This document shows positions 9,308 through 18,997 of a stretch of DNA of 39,683 nt, in pieces. The notes beneath the pieces were generated by a model, which saw nothing but the letters and a program-made list of their open reading frames with translations, was not told the origin of the DNA and did no database searches. The DNA is from Psychrobacter sp. I-STPA10 (GTDB lineage: Bacteria > Pseudomonadota > Gammaproteobacteria > Pseudomonadales > Moraxellaceae). The stretch is from NCBI RefSeq assembly GCF_021012795.1, contig NZ_VFYU01000023.1:1-39683 (forward strand), read 5' to 3'. Made by a program: the position numbers and the translations under genes. Numbering within the stretch: position 1 is the first letter of the stretch; every line of letters begins with the position of its first letter.

Positions 9308-9409
9308 AAGTTTAAGGGCTTAAACTGTTTGAGTACTTAAACTATTGAGCAAACCATTTTATTTATAAAAATTTATTGACAAAAAATGATTAATAAACGA
9401 GGACAACGT

Positions 9410-9658
9410 ATGGCAACCCGTAAAAAAGCATCTCCAAAAACATTTAAAGCCGCTTATGAAATTTTAAAAACCAATGCCAACACCTTGCAAAACCAAACTG
9501 AACCTGATATTGATAATTTGATGACCACGGTCGAGCAGTCGATTGATGCTTATAAAGTTTGTCAGGCACGTATTGAAGCCATACAACAAGCATTGAATGC
9601 GGCATTTTCTGAGGATAATTTAGCTACAGAAAGGGATGACTTAGAAGATAAAGAATAA
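9410..9658 (+). CDS. xseB: exodeoxyribonuclease VII small subunit
   Basis: The 82-residue helical protein has the XseB pattern (KTFKAAYEIL near the N-terminus, then a long amphipathic helix with a YKVCQARIEAIQQAL segment and an acidic tail). It binds the XseA stalk. I chose the ATG at 9410 because GAGGAC lies 6 bases upstream. An in-frame ATG 8 codons earlier has no such site. A strong terminator begins 45 bases after the stop, so this ends the lipoprotein-xseA-xseB strand block. Confidence 0.93.
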   Translation: MATRKKASPKTFKAAYEILKTNANTLQNQTEPDIDNLMTTVEQSIDAYKVCQARIEAIQQALNAAFSEDNLATERDDLEDKE

Positions 9659-9702
9659 ATGAATAATTAAAACAAGCTCAGAAACAAACCTAGAAACAGA
9701 CT

Positions 9703-9737
9703 AAAAAAAGGACTTCTTAATTAGAAGTCCTTTTTTT
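9703..9737. terminator. bidirectional intrinsic terminator between xseB and pit
   Basis: A perfect 15-base inverted repeat (seven A, GGACTTCT, 5-base loop, AGAAGTCC, seven T) lies between the convergent genes. It has a T-tract on both strands and should stop transcription of both xseB and the phosphate transporter. Confidence 0.95.
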
Positions 9738-9766
9738 ATCAAATTTTATCAAACCTTTCTTAATTC

Positions 9767-11380
9767 TTATAACAGCGCATTAAACAACACAAAGCTTAAT
9801 GAGGCTATTATTGCTGCTGCTGGCAGGGTAATCACCCATGCCATAGCAATTGGCTTCATCAAATCCCAGTTGGCATTATGATTAACCAAACCAATCCCCA
9901 ATACCGCACCAACCAAAATATGTGTACTGGAGACAGGTAAGCCCATAAAAGATGCCAACATCACTACTCCTGCCGCTGACAGCTCGGCAGAAAATCCTGA
10001 TGCAGGGTGCATCTCAGCAAGGTTCTTACCCACTGTCTGAATGACTTCTTTCCCAATAAACCACAAGCCGACAATTAACGCCACACCAAAAGTAATCATT
10101 GCCATCAAAGGTACGGCTGCTTGCTCCTGCATAGACCCTGTACGTAGCACATCCATGATAGCAGCAAAAGGACCAATGGCATTGGCAATGTCATTAGAGC
10201 CATGACTAAACGCAAAGCCTGATGCGGTGAATACCTGCATCCAACTAAACATCACAAAGGTTGCTTTATCAAGACTTTGACCACTTTTTAAAGTTTTGGC
10301 ATAGATAAAGGTTGCCATCCAAATAACAGCACCGACCATACCCATAATCAAAAAGTTGGTTAACGCTGACAAACCCAAATGCAGATTTTTTAGCCCTTTA
10401 AACAATAGCATGGCTGAGATAATCATCCCACCCAGAGCGGCAACCAATGGCACCCAAGTTTGTAGGGCTTTGAATGCCTGTAACTGATATTTTTCTTGCT
10501 CAATAGCAAATAGTTTTTTGTAATAGGGTGTCTCTAGCTCACTAATATCTACTGCATCTTCAGAATAAAGCTGTGCATCTCGTGCCAATGAGCCTGTATA
10601 AGAGAGTTTTTGAATATCACTTAAGCGTTCAAACGCTTTTTTGTCCTCTTCACGAGCAAGACGTTTTTCTTTATTCAGTTTAGTCAGCAGCTCTTGTGCA
10701 GAATCATTATAGCTTAAGATATATTTTTTGATTTGATAAAATAGCGCATAGGACACCACCCCACCAAGTACAGGTGACAATACCCAAGAGATGGCAATAT
10801 TACCAATCTCTTTCCATTTAACCAGTGCCAAACCTGTCTCTGTGCCGCCAAGCATAAAGCCTAAAGTCACCGATGCACCAACGATACCACCGATGATAGA
10901 ATGAGTCGTTGAAACTGGCCAACCCTTTTTGGTGGCAAACAATAACCATAATGCAGCAGACACCAATGATGACATCATAATAAATACAAACTGCATCGGC
11001 TCAATGGTTAAGGTACCCAAATCAACGATACCCTTACGAATAGTATCCGTCACTTCACCGCCTGCGATGATTGCGCCTGATACCTCAAAAATAGCTGCCA
11101 CCCCAAGCGCTTGAGGAATGGTTAATGTACCTGCACCGACAGACGTACCAAATGAGTTGGCGACATCATTACCACCAATATTGAACGCCATAAATATGCC
11201 AAAAAGCGTCGCTAGGATAAAAATAAAAATGTGATTACTATTAGTGTAATCTATGCCCCACCACATAAAATAACAGGTCACTAAAATTAATAGTAACGCA
11301 AAAGACACATTCACTTTGGTAGACCCAACACTTTGTATTTGTTGGGAAGCACCACTACCATTTACTTGCCCTGACTGCAT
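9767..11380 (-). CDS. PiT-family inorganic phosphate transporter
   Basis: This 537-residue integral membrane protein of the PiT family is a phosphate:cation symporter. The two duplicated signatures are visible: [10 protein letters not shown] near residues 69-78 and [11 protein letters not shown] near 391-402. A hydrophilic loop of about 90 residues (about 216-306) separates the two membrane halves, as in PitA-type proteins. The open frame extends 19 codons further to a TTG, but only the ATG at 11378-11380 has a GGAG 7 bases upstream. The gene stands alone, and its 3' end shares the terminator with xseB. Confidence 0.92.
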   Translation of the reverse strand: MQSGQVNGSGASQQIQSVGSTKVNVSFALLLILVTCYFMWWGIDYTNSNHIFIFILATLFGIFMAFNIGGNDVANSFGTSVGAGTLTIPQALGVAAIFEVSGAIIAGGEVTDTIRKGIVDLGTLTIEPMQFVFIMMSSLVSAALWLLFATKKGWPVSTTHSIIGGIVGASVTLGFMLGGTETGLALVKWKEIGNIAISWVLSPVLGGVVSYALFYQIKKYILSYNDSAQELLTKLNKEKRLAREEDKKAFERLSDIQKLSYTGSLARDAQLYSEDAVDISELETPYYKKLFAIEQEKYQLQAFKALQTWVPLVAALGGMIISAMLLFKGLKNLHLGLSALTNFLIMGMVGAVIWMATFIYAKTLKSGQSLDKATFVMFSWMQVFTASGFAFSHGSNDIANAIGPFAAIMDVLRTGSMQEQAAVPLMAMITFGVALIVGLWFIGKEVIQTVGKNLAEMHPASGFSAELSAAGVVMLASFMGLPVSSTHILVGAVLGIGLVNHNANWDLMKPIAMAWVITLPAAAIIASLSFVLFNALL

Positions 11381-11853
11381 ATCAGCACTCCACATTGGTA
11401 TGATTTGGTAACTTAGCCTTACTAAGACTTCAGTCAATATCTGCTAAAATAATCCATCGTGATATTACCGACCACTAAAACTTCTGCCTATCTAATATGG
11501 TATGAAGATAAGACTGCAGAAGAAATTAACTGCTATATCTATATTAGGTAGGTAATAGTCAGATGGTATTATAAAATAATAAAAATTTTGCATATTAATA
11601 TTGAAAAGCACTGGCAATCATAAGAAAAAATCATGACAAGTATATGAAAATACTAAAAATAAAAAATAGCCGTTAAATTTATATCCCTTAGTAATCCTAA
11701 TAAAGAGCAGATAAAAGCTGCATGAAATACAAGCTGTGCTAAATTTGTAGACTACACACATAAAAAAATACCCACAAAAAAAGCAGTAATCACTCATTAC
11801 TGCTTCTTCCGCAACACTCATTTCATTTTTCTATATTAAGAATTAAGATTAAG
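11381..11853. other. intergenic region between msrAB and pit
   Basis: These 473 bases contain the msrAB terminator near the 11800 end and, towards 11400-11560, presumably the promoter of the phosphate transporter. The rest is AT-rich. I see no credible gene. Confidence 0.5.
11776..11805 (-). terminator. intrinsic terminator of msrAB
   Basis: On the minus strand AGCAGTAAT, a 5-base loop and ATTACTGCT form a 9-base stem followed by a run of T, starting about 50 bases after the msrAB stop. Confidence 0.9.
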
Positions 11854-13644
11854 CTATTTTACTAAATCCACCAATGCACCATAACCCGATTTAGGCATAG
11901 CATCAACAGGTATAAACTGTAGCGCACCACCATTAATACAATAACGCAAACCACCTTTATCTCTCGGGCCATCAGGGAATACATGTCCAAGATGAGAGTC
12001 GGCAACTCGTGAACGTACTTCAGTACGCACCATATTAAAGGTAGTATCAGAGCTTTCCGTAACCACTTGCGGATCTATGGGCTTAGTAAAACTTGGCCAG
12101 CCACAACCCGAGTCATATTTATCTGTCGATAAAAATAACGGCTCACCACTGACCACATCCACATAAATACCCGGCGCAAACAGATGGTCATATTCATGAC
12201 TAAATGCCCGCTCCGTTCCTGCCTTTTGGGTGATATCATACTGCGCTTTGGTCAGGGTGTTTTTAAGGGCATTTTTATCAAAATTAGCATAACGACTTGG
12301 CTCAAGAACTTGCTGTATCGTGGTTGCAGGTGCTAATTTTACTCGTGATTGTGTCGCAGCTTGAGAATTGGGTTTATCATCTGCTAAGCTAATATCAATA
12401 TGACAATAACCATTGGGATTTTTTGCCAAATAGTCTTGATGATACTCTTCAGCCAAATAAAAATTATCTAAAGGCTGCTCCTCAACCACCACTGGCTGAG
12501 AAAATTTAGTTTGTAACTGCTGTAAAGCTGAATCAATAATTGGTTTATCTGCGGCATTGGTATAATAAATGCCCGTACGATACTGCTCACCTCTATCATT
12601 GCCTTGCTTATTGACACTGGTTGGATCGATCACTCTAAAGTAATAGCTCAGCAAGGTCGGCAGATCAATCTTATCAGCATCATAAGTCACTTTAACTGTC
12701 TCAGCATGCCCTGAGCCAGCAATCACTTGTTGGTAACTTGGGTTGGGCTTATTAGGATTACCATTGGCATAGCCCGATACCGCATCGACAACTCCGTCAA
12801 CCCGCTCCATATACGCCTCTAACCCCCAAAAACACCCACCTGCTAAATAGATGGTCTGGGTATTAATCGGCTTGCCAGCAGCATTATAATAAACATCACC
12901 TTTTTGTTTTTGTGCTTGCACATTATTTTGTGTCGTTGCCTCAGGTGCTGCTTTGCTATTTTTAAGATCAGCAAAGTCATTACTGGCATTATTCGCTAAT
13001 GCAAACGCTTGTTGTGAGGTCAAGTTACCTTTGATCAAGCGTACTAACTTACCTCTTTTATCCAAAATCGCCCAACTTGGATACACCTGCACGCCAAGCT
13101 GCTTAATAATCGCTCCCGATGCGTCAGTTAAAACGGGCAGTTTTGGGTAATCCGCCTGTACGCCTGCATACCACGTTGCAAACTCAGCCGCCTCTTTTTC
13201 ATTAAGCTGCCCTGGACTTGCCACTGTTATGACATTTAAGCCAGCAAACTGCGGATTTGTACGCCACGCTTCAGTCTCTTCTAACGTACCTAAACACAGT
13301 GGACACCAACTTGCCCAAAACTTCACCAAAGTTGGTTTATTCGGGTCAATCACGGCTGCACCAGTCTCCCCTAAACCTTGGGTTAGCTGTGGCAACTGTT
13401 GTAACTGTCCGATAAGGTCTGAAGGCAACATATCACGGCTATCTGTAATACCTGTATTTTCTGCCTTATCAGTCTCTAAGCCATGATCTGTAGCATTACT
13501 CATCTGTCCACAAGCAGGCAGTAATAGCGCACTGAGTAACGCACTGGTACCCAAAATACCTATATTGCGACAAACACGCCATGCAACGGGCTTAGAAATT
13601 TTTTGTGGCACAAGTATTTGTTTATAAGATTGATGTTTAGACAT
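11854..13644 (-). CDS. msrAB: thioredoxin-MsrA-MsrB fusion lipoprotein (PilB type)
   Basis: The 596-residue envelope protein repairs methionine sulfoxide. A lipoprotein-type signal with LLPAC (Cys45) is followed by a TlpA-like thioredoxin domain with Cys-Pro-Leu-Cys at about 114-117. MsrA follows with GGCFWG (Cys about 271), then MsrB with SGCGWPSF (about 512-519) and catalytic RYCIN (Cys about 569). This three-domain order is that of Neisseria PilB, in which the N-terminal domain recycles the two reductases. The zinc-binding CxxC pairs of some MsrB proteins are absent. I chose the ATG at 13642-13644, with AGGA 6 bases upstream; the frame reaches a TTG five codons earlier. A terminator follows. 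Confidence 0.95.
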   Translation of the reverse strand: MSKHQSYKQILVPQKISKPVAWRVCRNIGILGTSALLSALLLPACGQMSNATDHGLETDKAENTGITDSRDMLPSDLIGQLQQLPQLTQGLGETGAAVIDPNKPTLVKFWASWCPLCLGTLEETEAWRTNPQFAGLNVITVASPGQLNEKEAAEFATWYAGVQADYPKLPVLTDASGAIIKQLGVQVYPSWAILDKRGKLVRLIKGNLTSQQAFALANNASNDFADLKNSKAAPEATTQNNVQAQKQKGDVYYNAAGKPINTQTIYLAGGCFWGLEAYMERVDGVVDAVSGYANGNPNKPNPSYQQVIAGSGHAETVKVTYDADKIDLPTLLSYYFRVIDPTSVNKQGNDRGEQYRTGIYYTNAADKPIIDSALQQLQTKFSQPVVVEEQPLDNFYLAEEYHQDYLAKNPNGYCHIDISLADDKPNSQAATQSRVKLAPATTIQQVLEPSRYANFDKNALKNTLTKAQYDITQKAGTERAFSHEYDHLFAPGIYVDVVSGEPLFLSTDKYDSGCGWPSFTKPIDPQVVTESSDTTFNMVRTEVRSRVADSHLGHVFPDGPRDKGGLRYCINGGALQFIPVDAMPKSGYGALVDLVK

Positions 13645-13929
13645 AATTTTTCCTATCAAATTCTTATATCAGCCACTAGTCCCAATACACACTCTTATAA
13701 TTTATTAACACACCATAAGCATTTGCTTTATCAGGAGTTCTGATATAAATCCATTTATAAAATCTGCTTCATTTGTATGCCATCTAGCATGTGTAGCATA
13801 GCTTCATCTTATATTACGCTAACTTACTCAGTAAGCTACCTATTTTTTTTAATACTGAAGTTTAATTTTTTGAATATACCTTATATTTAGTTGGCTGTGA
13901 GTATTTCATACCAATACGTATAAACAATA

Positions 13930-14769
13930 TTAACCATTAACATGCATAAACTGAGCAACATAGTCATTAACAGGATTGTTGCGTAACTGCTCAGGTGTGC
14001 CTGTTTGTATTAATCTACCTTTATTTAAAATACTGATTCGCTGCCCCACTTTGATTGCTTCATCAATATCATGAGTAATAAATACGATGGTTTTATGTAG
14101 CTTTTCTTGTAGCTCAAGCAATTGATCTTGTAACTGATTACGTATCAGGGGATCAAGTGCCGAAAATGCTTCATCCATCAGCATAATCGGTGTATCTACT
14201 GCCAACGCTCTAGCCAATCCTACCCGTTGCTGCATACCACCTGATAACTCATCAGGATAACGCTGCCCTAACCCATCAAGCCCCACTTCATTAAGCCAAT
14301 ATCGTGCTATTTCATGACGCTTTGCTTTTTGTATGCCTTTCACCCGCAATCCATAAGCCACATTTTGAATGACTGTTAAATGCGGCACAAGACCAAAGTG
14401 CTGAAACACCATGCTCACATTATGCTGGCGAAACTTTTGTAATGGCTTGTCACTTAAAGTTAAAATATTGAGCGGCTCAGCACCCATCTGCACAGGATTA
14501 TCTACCCATATCTCACCTGTAGATGGATCAATCAGCCGATTAATGTGACGTACTAGGGTGGACTTTCCTGAGCCAGACAAGCCCATAATACAATGCATCT
14601 CACCTGATTCTATGGTTAAGTTAATATCATACAATCCAACAGAGTATCCCGTTTGCTGACGAATATCGGTGCTATCCACATCATCAGCAAGCATTGCCAA
14701 CACCTTTTTTGCTTGACTAGGACTGGCATCATAAATCTTACTGATATTAACTAAACGAATCTGACTCAT
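13930..14769 (-). CDS. glycine betaine/proline-type ABC transporter ATPase
   Basis: The 279-residue nucleotide-binding subunit of a ProV/OpuAA-type importer has Walker A GLSGSGKST at about 63-71, signature LSGGMQQR, Walker B IMLMDEAFSALD and the switch His in FITHD. The N-terminal region before Walker A (about 60 residues) is typical of the ProV group. The C-terminal CBS domains of ProV/OpuAA are missing, so ionic-strength sensing by CBS domains is not expected. It is the second gene of a two-gene unit, 66 bases after the fused binding protein-permease gene. The substrate is inferred from the family: glycine betaine, choline or a similar osmolyte. Confidence 0.88.
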   Translation of the reverse strand: MSQIRLVNISKIYDASPSQAKKVLAMLADDVDSTDIRQQTGYSVGLYDINLTIESGEMHCIMGLSGSGKSTLVRHINRLIDPSTGEIWVDNPVQMGAEPLNILTLSDKPLQKFRQHNVSMVFQHFGLVPHLTVIQNVAYGLRVKGIQKAKRHEIARYWLNEVGLDGLGQRYPDELSGGMQQRVGLARALAVDTPIMLMDEAFSALDPLIRNQLQDQLLELQEKLHKTIVFITHDIDEAIKVGQRISILNKGRLIQTGTPEQLRNNPVNDYVAQFMHVNG

Positions 14770-14835
14770 AAAGACTCTCTTGTATTACTCAAAATAAAAA
14801 CCCTATAAAATGCCTATAACAAACCACGCATCACC

Positions 14836-16830
14836 CTAGTGATTTTTTTGCATATTTTGCCTCGCTCTACGCCCCCGACCAAACGCCTGAGTAATACGGT
14901 CAATAATAATTGCCATAATCACAATGGCAGTACCCGCTTGCAGCCCTTGTCCGATATTTAAAGTTTGGATAGACTGCAATACATCTTCTCCCAACCCCGG
15001 CGCACCAATCATTGATGCCAATACCACCATCGCCAATGACATCATCACCGCCTGATTAATACCTGCCATAATGCTCGGCAATGCCTGCGGCAGCTTAATC
15101 CACACCAATATCTGCTTATGGGTACTACCAAACGAACGACCTGCTTCGATCATCTCATGTGGAACTTGGGTAATACCCAACATAGTCAAACGAATCAGTG
15201 GTGGCAGCGCATAAATAACAGTAGCAAATAAGGCAGGTACTTTACCAATACCAAAAAGCATCAATACAGGAATAAGATACACAAAGCTTGGCATGGTTTG
15301 CATCACATCAAGTACTGGAGTAATGACTTTGCGTAATAGGCGACTACTTGCCATAGCAATACCAATAGGAATACCAATCACCACAGTAACCAGCACCGAG
15401 ACAATCAACAACGCCATGGTATCAATCAGCGCTGTCCACAACCCAAATGCACCTATCAAAAATAGCCCTGCCGCACATGCCAACGCAAACCAAACTTTGC
15501 GAGTACTAAACCAGCCTAACAAGGCAACCAAGGCAATGATTATCCAAGAAGGCATTAATTCTAATAAAGACTGAATCGGTAATAACAGATAAGACAGTGT
15601 CAGGTGGCTGATACTACGGAAAAAATCACCATAGTTTTGCACCACAGCGTTTAGGGTTTGGTTTAACGGTTTTTCAAATGACCACGCAGGAAACCAATCA
15701 AGAATCGCTGTTAATTGATTGGTTTTTGAGTTAGTCGCTACTTGATTGGTAACTGCTGAGCTAGCAACTGTGGTCTCAGTAGCTTTTGAGGTGTCTGCTA
15801 AAGAAATACCCAAACTACTGGATATATTCTGCGCCGCTTGTGGACTCACCCACTGCTGCCAAACTTTGGGGTTATTTTGTAAAAACAAACGTGCTTGATC
15901 TTTCCCACTGCGACTATTTTCGCTCATCTGCAAAATGGCACGATTGAGCATATCTGGGGTAAATTGCACCTTTGCAAAGGTTTGTACCAGTTCTGGATTT
16001 TGCTTAACAAACGGTGTGGACACTGCAATCGTTAACTGAGATACGGGAAAGCCTGAGACACAGTCTGATGTGCCGTCTGCCTCTAATAAATCTTGCCAAC
16101 AGTCGGCATCATATTCGGGAAATTCAATGGGCGCAAACTCATACTTTGCCATCAATCCAGTGGGTTGCCAATAGTAAAATAACAAGGGTTTATGCTGCTC
16201 AAACGCTGAGGATATTTCAGCATCCAATGCTGCCCCTGTGCCTGTATGCACATTGTTAAACTGACTGTCTAATCCTGTGTTTTTAAGCAATCGAGTATTA
16301 AATACCTCACATGTCCAGCCAGTCGGACAGTTCACCAACCTTGCTCGGCTTGGATCTTCAGGATCAGTAAATAGCTTGGCAAACTTAGGCAAGTCTTGAT
16401 AATGGCGCAACTGCGGATTGTCATCAAGCACATATTTAGGCACATACCAACCTTGAGTTGCTCCGCCTTGCAGTGTGTCCCCCACCATCTGTACTTGACC
16501 GGCAGCGATGGCATCATCCATAATCGGGGAGCGTCCCATCCACTGCTCACCAATCACCTGAATGTCATTTTGTGCCAATGCTGTCTCTAATGCAGGTCCT
16601 GCTCCCGGTACTTCTATAGCCTCACACCCATAGCCATCCTCTACGATGTGCTTGAGCACCCCTGAGATAAATTGCCCACTCTCCCATGTCAATGCCCCAA
16701 ACTTAATGGGTGCATCACACTGAGCATAGGCAGGCAGGGTAAATACAGCCAGACACAGTAGCAGTATTTTTTCTATCAACGATTTTTTTACAAATGCCTT
16801 TTTTACATTAGTAACTAATGATTGCTGCAC
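14836..16830 (-). CDS. fused substrate-binding protein and permease of a glycine betaine/choline ABC transporter
   Basis: The 664-residue protein joins two subunits. A signal-like N-terminus ending AYA at residue 36 precedes a ProX/OpuAC-type binding domain (about 37-345). It has aromatic residues and WTCE/DC cysteines, suggesting two disulfides. A Thr/Ala/Ser-rich linker and a multi-span permease with the EAA-type loop (EAGRSFGSTHKQILVWIKLP) complete it. Fusion keeps the binding domain tethered at the periplasmic face. The order here is binding domain first. The start is GTG with TGGA 8 bases upstream. The ATPase gene follows on the same strand. A role in osmoprotection is inferred from the family. 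Confidence 0.87.
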   Translation of the reverse strand: MQQSLVTNVKKAFVKKSLIEKILLLCLAVFTLPAYAQCDAPIKFGALTWESGQFISGVLKHIVEDGYGCEAIEVPGAGPALETALAQNDIQVIGEQWMGRSPIMDDAIAAGQVQMVGDTLQGGATQGWYVPKYVLDDNPQLRHYQDLPKFAKLFTDPEDPSRARLVNCPTGWTCEVFNTRLLKNTGLDSQFNNVHTGTGAALDAEISSAFEQHKPLLFYYWQPTGLMAKYEFAPIEFPEYDADCWQDLLEADGTSDCVSGFPVSQLTIAVSTPFVKQNPELVQTFAKVQFTPDMLNRAILQMSENSRSGKDQARLFLQNNPKVWQQWVSPQAAQNISSSLGISLADTSKATETTVASSAVTNQVATNSKTNQLTAILDWFPAWSFEKPLNQTLNAVVQNYGDFFRSISHLTLSYLLLPIQSLLELMPSWIIIALVALLGWFSTRKVWFALACAAGLFLIGAFGLWTALIDTMALLIVSVLVTVVIGIPIGIAMASSRLLRKVITPVLDVMQTMPSFVYLIPVLMLFGIGKVPALFATVIYALPPLIRLTMLGITQVPHEMIEAGRSFGSTHKQILVWIKLPQALPSIMAGINQAVMMSLAMVVLASMIGAPGLGEDVLQSIQTLNIGQGLQAGTAIVIMAIIIDRITQAFGRGRRARQNMQKNH

Positions 16831-16906
16831 AGTTTATTCCATTCTTATTTGGTGGGTTTAAGCTATCCATATCATCTAGTGAAGTTTAGCCATTTAGTAG
16901 CAAAAC

Positions 16907-16934
16907 CACACTTCACATTTCACACTTCACACTT
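16907..16934. repeat. tandem duplication, 14-bp period, upstream of the ABC operon
   Basis: CACACTTCACATTT (16907-16920) is followed directly by CACACTTCACACTT (16921-16934), one mismatch. It lies between the small unknown gene and the transporter operon, about 80 bases from the operon start. Confidence 0.8.
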
Positions 16935-16945
16935 ATATCAAGTGG

Positions 16946-17314
16946 CTACTGATGAGCCTTGTGCTTTAAACTCTCAGGATGCAGCTCATGCTCAATAAAA
17001 CTAGCAAGGGATCGTAATCCTTCTGGATCTGCCAGATATAAACGCTGCGTAGTTGGCTCACGATAAAAGCGTATCGGTTGCTCATCATCGTTATAAACCA
17101 CAAAGTTTTTTAGCAAATGTTGCCAATGTTGTCTTTTTTCCTCTTCATCTTGGTCACGATCTAGCGTGGGTGCTAATATCACTGACAAATCATCTAACTG
17201 CTGTTGACCCATAAATCTCAATAACTCACGATGCTCTACCAAATGCTGACAAATCAACTTAATATCTGCCAATGTCTCATGACCTTCATCTAATTCAACA
17301 AAAAACATACCCAC
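16946..17314 (-). CDS. conserved-looking cytoplasmic protein of unknown function
   Basis: This acidic, His/Gln-rich 122-residue protein has no signal peptide or membrane segment. A DEEEKRQHW stretch lies near the middle and the C-terminal third (RLYLADPEGLRSLASFIEHEL) is predicted mostly helical. The ATG is well supported by AGAGGTGGG just upstream, and a second Met two codons on is an alternative. I do not recognise the family. It lies 115 bases upstream of the transporter operon on the same strand. A MITE-like element sits immediately upstream of its ribosome-binding site and may separate it from its original promoter. Confidence 0.65.
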   Translation of the reverse strand: MGMFFVELDEGHETLADIKLICQHLVEHRELLRFMGQQQLDDLSVILAPTLDRDQDEEEKRQHWQHLLKNFVVYNDDEQPIRFYREPTTQRLYLADPEGLRSLASFIEHELHPESLKHKAHQ

Positions 17315-17335
17315 CTCTTAATAAAACAACACTAA

Positions 17336-17399
17336 TAGGACTTACGCAAAAGTACGATTAATAAAGCCACTAATAATCTATGAAACTGCGTAAGTCCTA
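17336..17399. mobile_element. 64-bp MITE-like element
   Basis: Perfect 13-base terminal inverted repeats, TAGGACTTACGCA (17336-17348) and TGCGTAAGTCCTA (17387-17399), enclose 38 AT-rich bases. ACTAA flanks both ends as a 5-base direct repeat. Alternatively the outermost TA on each side is the target duplication, as for IS630/Tc1-type elements. There is no coding capacity. It lies between the aldehyde dehydrogenase gene and the unknown gene ending at 16946. Confidence 0.75.
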
Positions 17400-17444
17400 A
17401 CTAATAAAAATAACTGGCTTATGATGATTTATGCCCAAACCATT

Positions 17445-18857
17445 TTACTTTATCAACAAACCCAAGCCCTTTTTAAACAGCTCACCATAAGGCGGTAGCA
17501 AAAAACTCATGGCATTAAAACGTGACTGCACAAAAACAGGCTTCATATGGCTCAAACGCTCAAACCCTGCCTGCCCATGATACGCTCCGATACCTGAGTG
17601 CCCTACACCACCAAATGGCAGCTCATGCTGTGCCACATGCAAGATGACCTCATTAACCGCCACCCCACCTGAGACAGTATGCTCACGCACATGTGCAATG
17701 TCCTCATCATCATCACCAAAGATATACAAAGCCAATGGACGTGGACGCTCATTAATAAATGTCACTGCTGACTGCACAGTATCACAATGTATCAGGGGCA
17801 AAATGGGGGCAAAAATCTCGTCTGTCATCACCTCACTATCAAGGTCAGGCTGAGTTAAAATCACCGGTGGAAACAAACGATTTTCTGGATTTGGATCGAC
17901 ATCGGTCAAAGGATACACAATACTGGCATCTTGTGCATCGACATAACCTTGTACTCGCTTAAACTGCTCATCATTAATGATATGGGTATAATCCTCATTA
18001 TGACTAATATTTGGATAATGCTTTTGCACCCACTGCTTTGCCAAGGTAATAAACTGCTGATGATATTTTTTATTGAGCAACACATAATCAGGCGCAATAC
18101 AGGTTTGTCCAGCATTAATGGTTTTGCCCATCATAATACGGCTTACCACAGACTCTAAATCACTATCATCTAATACCACCACTGGCGATTTGCCACCAAG
18201 CTCCAAAGTTACGGGGGTTAAATTTTCTGCTGCTGCTGCCATCACCTTTTTGCCCACCGAAGTTGAGCCTGTATAAAGCAGATGATCAAATGGCAAACTG
18301 CTAAATGCCTGTGCAATCTCCACCTCTCCGAGCACCACTGCTGCAACTTGCTCAGAAAAATACTCAGCGACTGCCTCAGCAAATAACTGGGCAAATTTGG
18401 GTGCAGATTCACTCATTTTTACCATCACACGATTACCCGCAGTAAAGGCATCTATCATCGGGCCTATCGCCAAATACAACGGATAATTCCACGGTACCAT
18501 AATCCCAACTACCCCAAGCGGCTGCGGCTGTATCTCATTATGTGCCGGCAAATATATTGCTGAAATACTCACACGGCGCGTTTTCATCCATGACTTGCCA
18601 TGCTTTTTGGCATGCGCAATGCCCTGAAAACTGGGAAAAACCTCGGCAAAATTGGTCTCATCAATACTACGATGACAAAAATCTTCACTCAATGCTTGGG
18701 CAAATTTTTGTTTGTACTCCTTGAGCATGTCCTCCAAATTTTGCAACAAAGCTTCTCTTTTATCCCAACTTAATATCGGCTGACTACGGCTAAGCTGCCG
18801 TAAATACTCAAACTGGGCTTGAAGTTGCGCTTGGTTGTTGATAATACTATGGGGCAT
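17445..18857 (-). CDS. calB: coniferyl-aldehyde-type dehydrogenase
   Basis: This is an aldehyde dehydrogenase superfamily member of 470 residues. LELGGKSP carries the general-base Glu at about 219, and AGQTCIAPDYVL carries the catalytic Cys at about 253. The Ile-Ala-Pro-Asp-Tyr after the Cys is typical of the coniferyl aldehyde dehydrogenase group, which also includes enzymes acting on long-chain or other aromatic aldehydes. It oxidises an aldehyde to the acid with NAD(P)+; the true substrate is not evident. AAGGATAC lies 4 bases upstream of the ATG, and this site is itself duplicated 14 bases further out. It is a single gene with lipB divergent. Confidence 0.86.
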   Translation of the reverse strand: MPHSIINNQAQLQAQFEYLRQLSRSQPILSWDKREALLQNLEDMLKEYKQKFAQALSEDFCHRSIDETNFAEVFPSFQGIAHAKKHGKSWMKTRRVSISAIYLPAHNEIQPQPLGVVGIMVPWNYPLYLAIGPMIDAFTAGNRVMVKMSESAPKFAQLFAEAVAEYFSEQVAAVVLGEVEIAQAFSSLPFDHLLYTGSTSVGKKVMAAAAENLTPVTLELGGKSPVVVLDDSDLESVVSRIMMGKTINAGQTCIAPDYVLLNKKYHQQFITLAKQWVQKHYPNISHNEDYTHIINDEQFKRVQGYVDAQDASIVYPLTDVDPNPENRLFPPVILTQPDLDSEVMTDEIFAPILPLIHCDTVQSAVTFINERPRPLALYIFGDDDEDIAHVREHTVSGGVAVNEVILHVAQHELPFGGVGHSGIGAYHGQAGFERLSHMKPVFVQSRFNAMSFLLPPYGELFKKGLGLLIK

Positions 18858-18861
18858 GGTT

Positions 18862-18889
18862 GTATCCTTAATGTCGTATCCTTAATAAA
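18862..18889. repeat. tandem duplication, 14-bp period, containing the calB ribosome-binding site
   Basis: GTATCCTTAAT occurs at 18862-18872 and again at 18876-18886, a 14-base period. On the minus strand each copy carries ATTAAGGATAC, so the Shine-Dalgarno-like AAGGA is duplicated. Confidence 0.75.
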
Positions 18890-18997
18890 TATTATCTACT
18901 ATAATAACCGTAAATACAGCTAGGGCATATTGAAACCGCTCTAACCTTTAGCTGATAATAAACTAAGTTGACTGCCTTTGTAAGTGATAAAACGCTC

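Noticed and set aside
11618..11821. 67-codon minus-strand open frame after msrAB
   Set aside because: Its first codons contain the msrAB terminator hairpin and T-tract, and the rest is Phe/Tyr/Cys-rich translation of AT-rich DNA.
13800..13860. CTTAC-TCA-GTAAG hairpin followed by eight T on the plus strand
   Set aside because: No plus-strand gene ends nearby and the stem is short; it is probably chance in AT-rich intergenic DNA.
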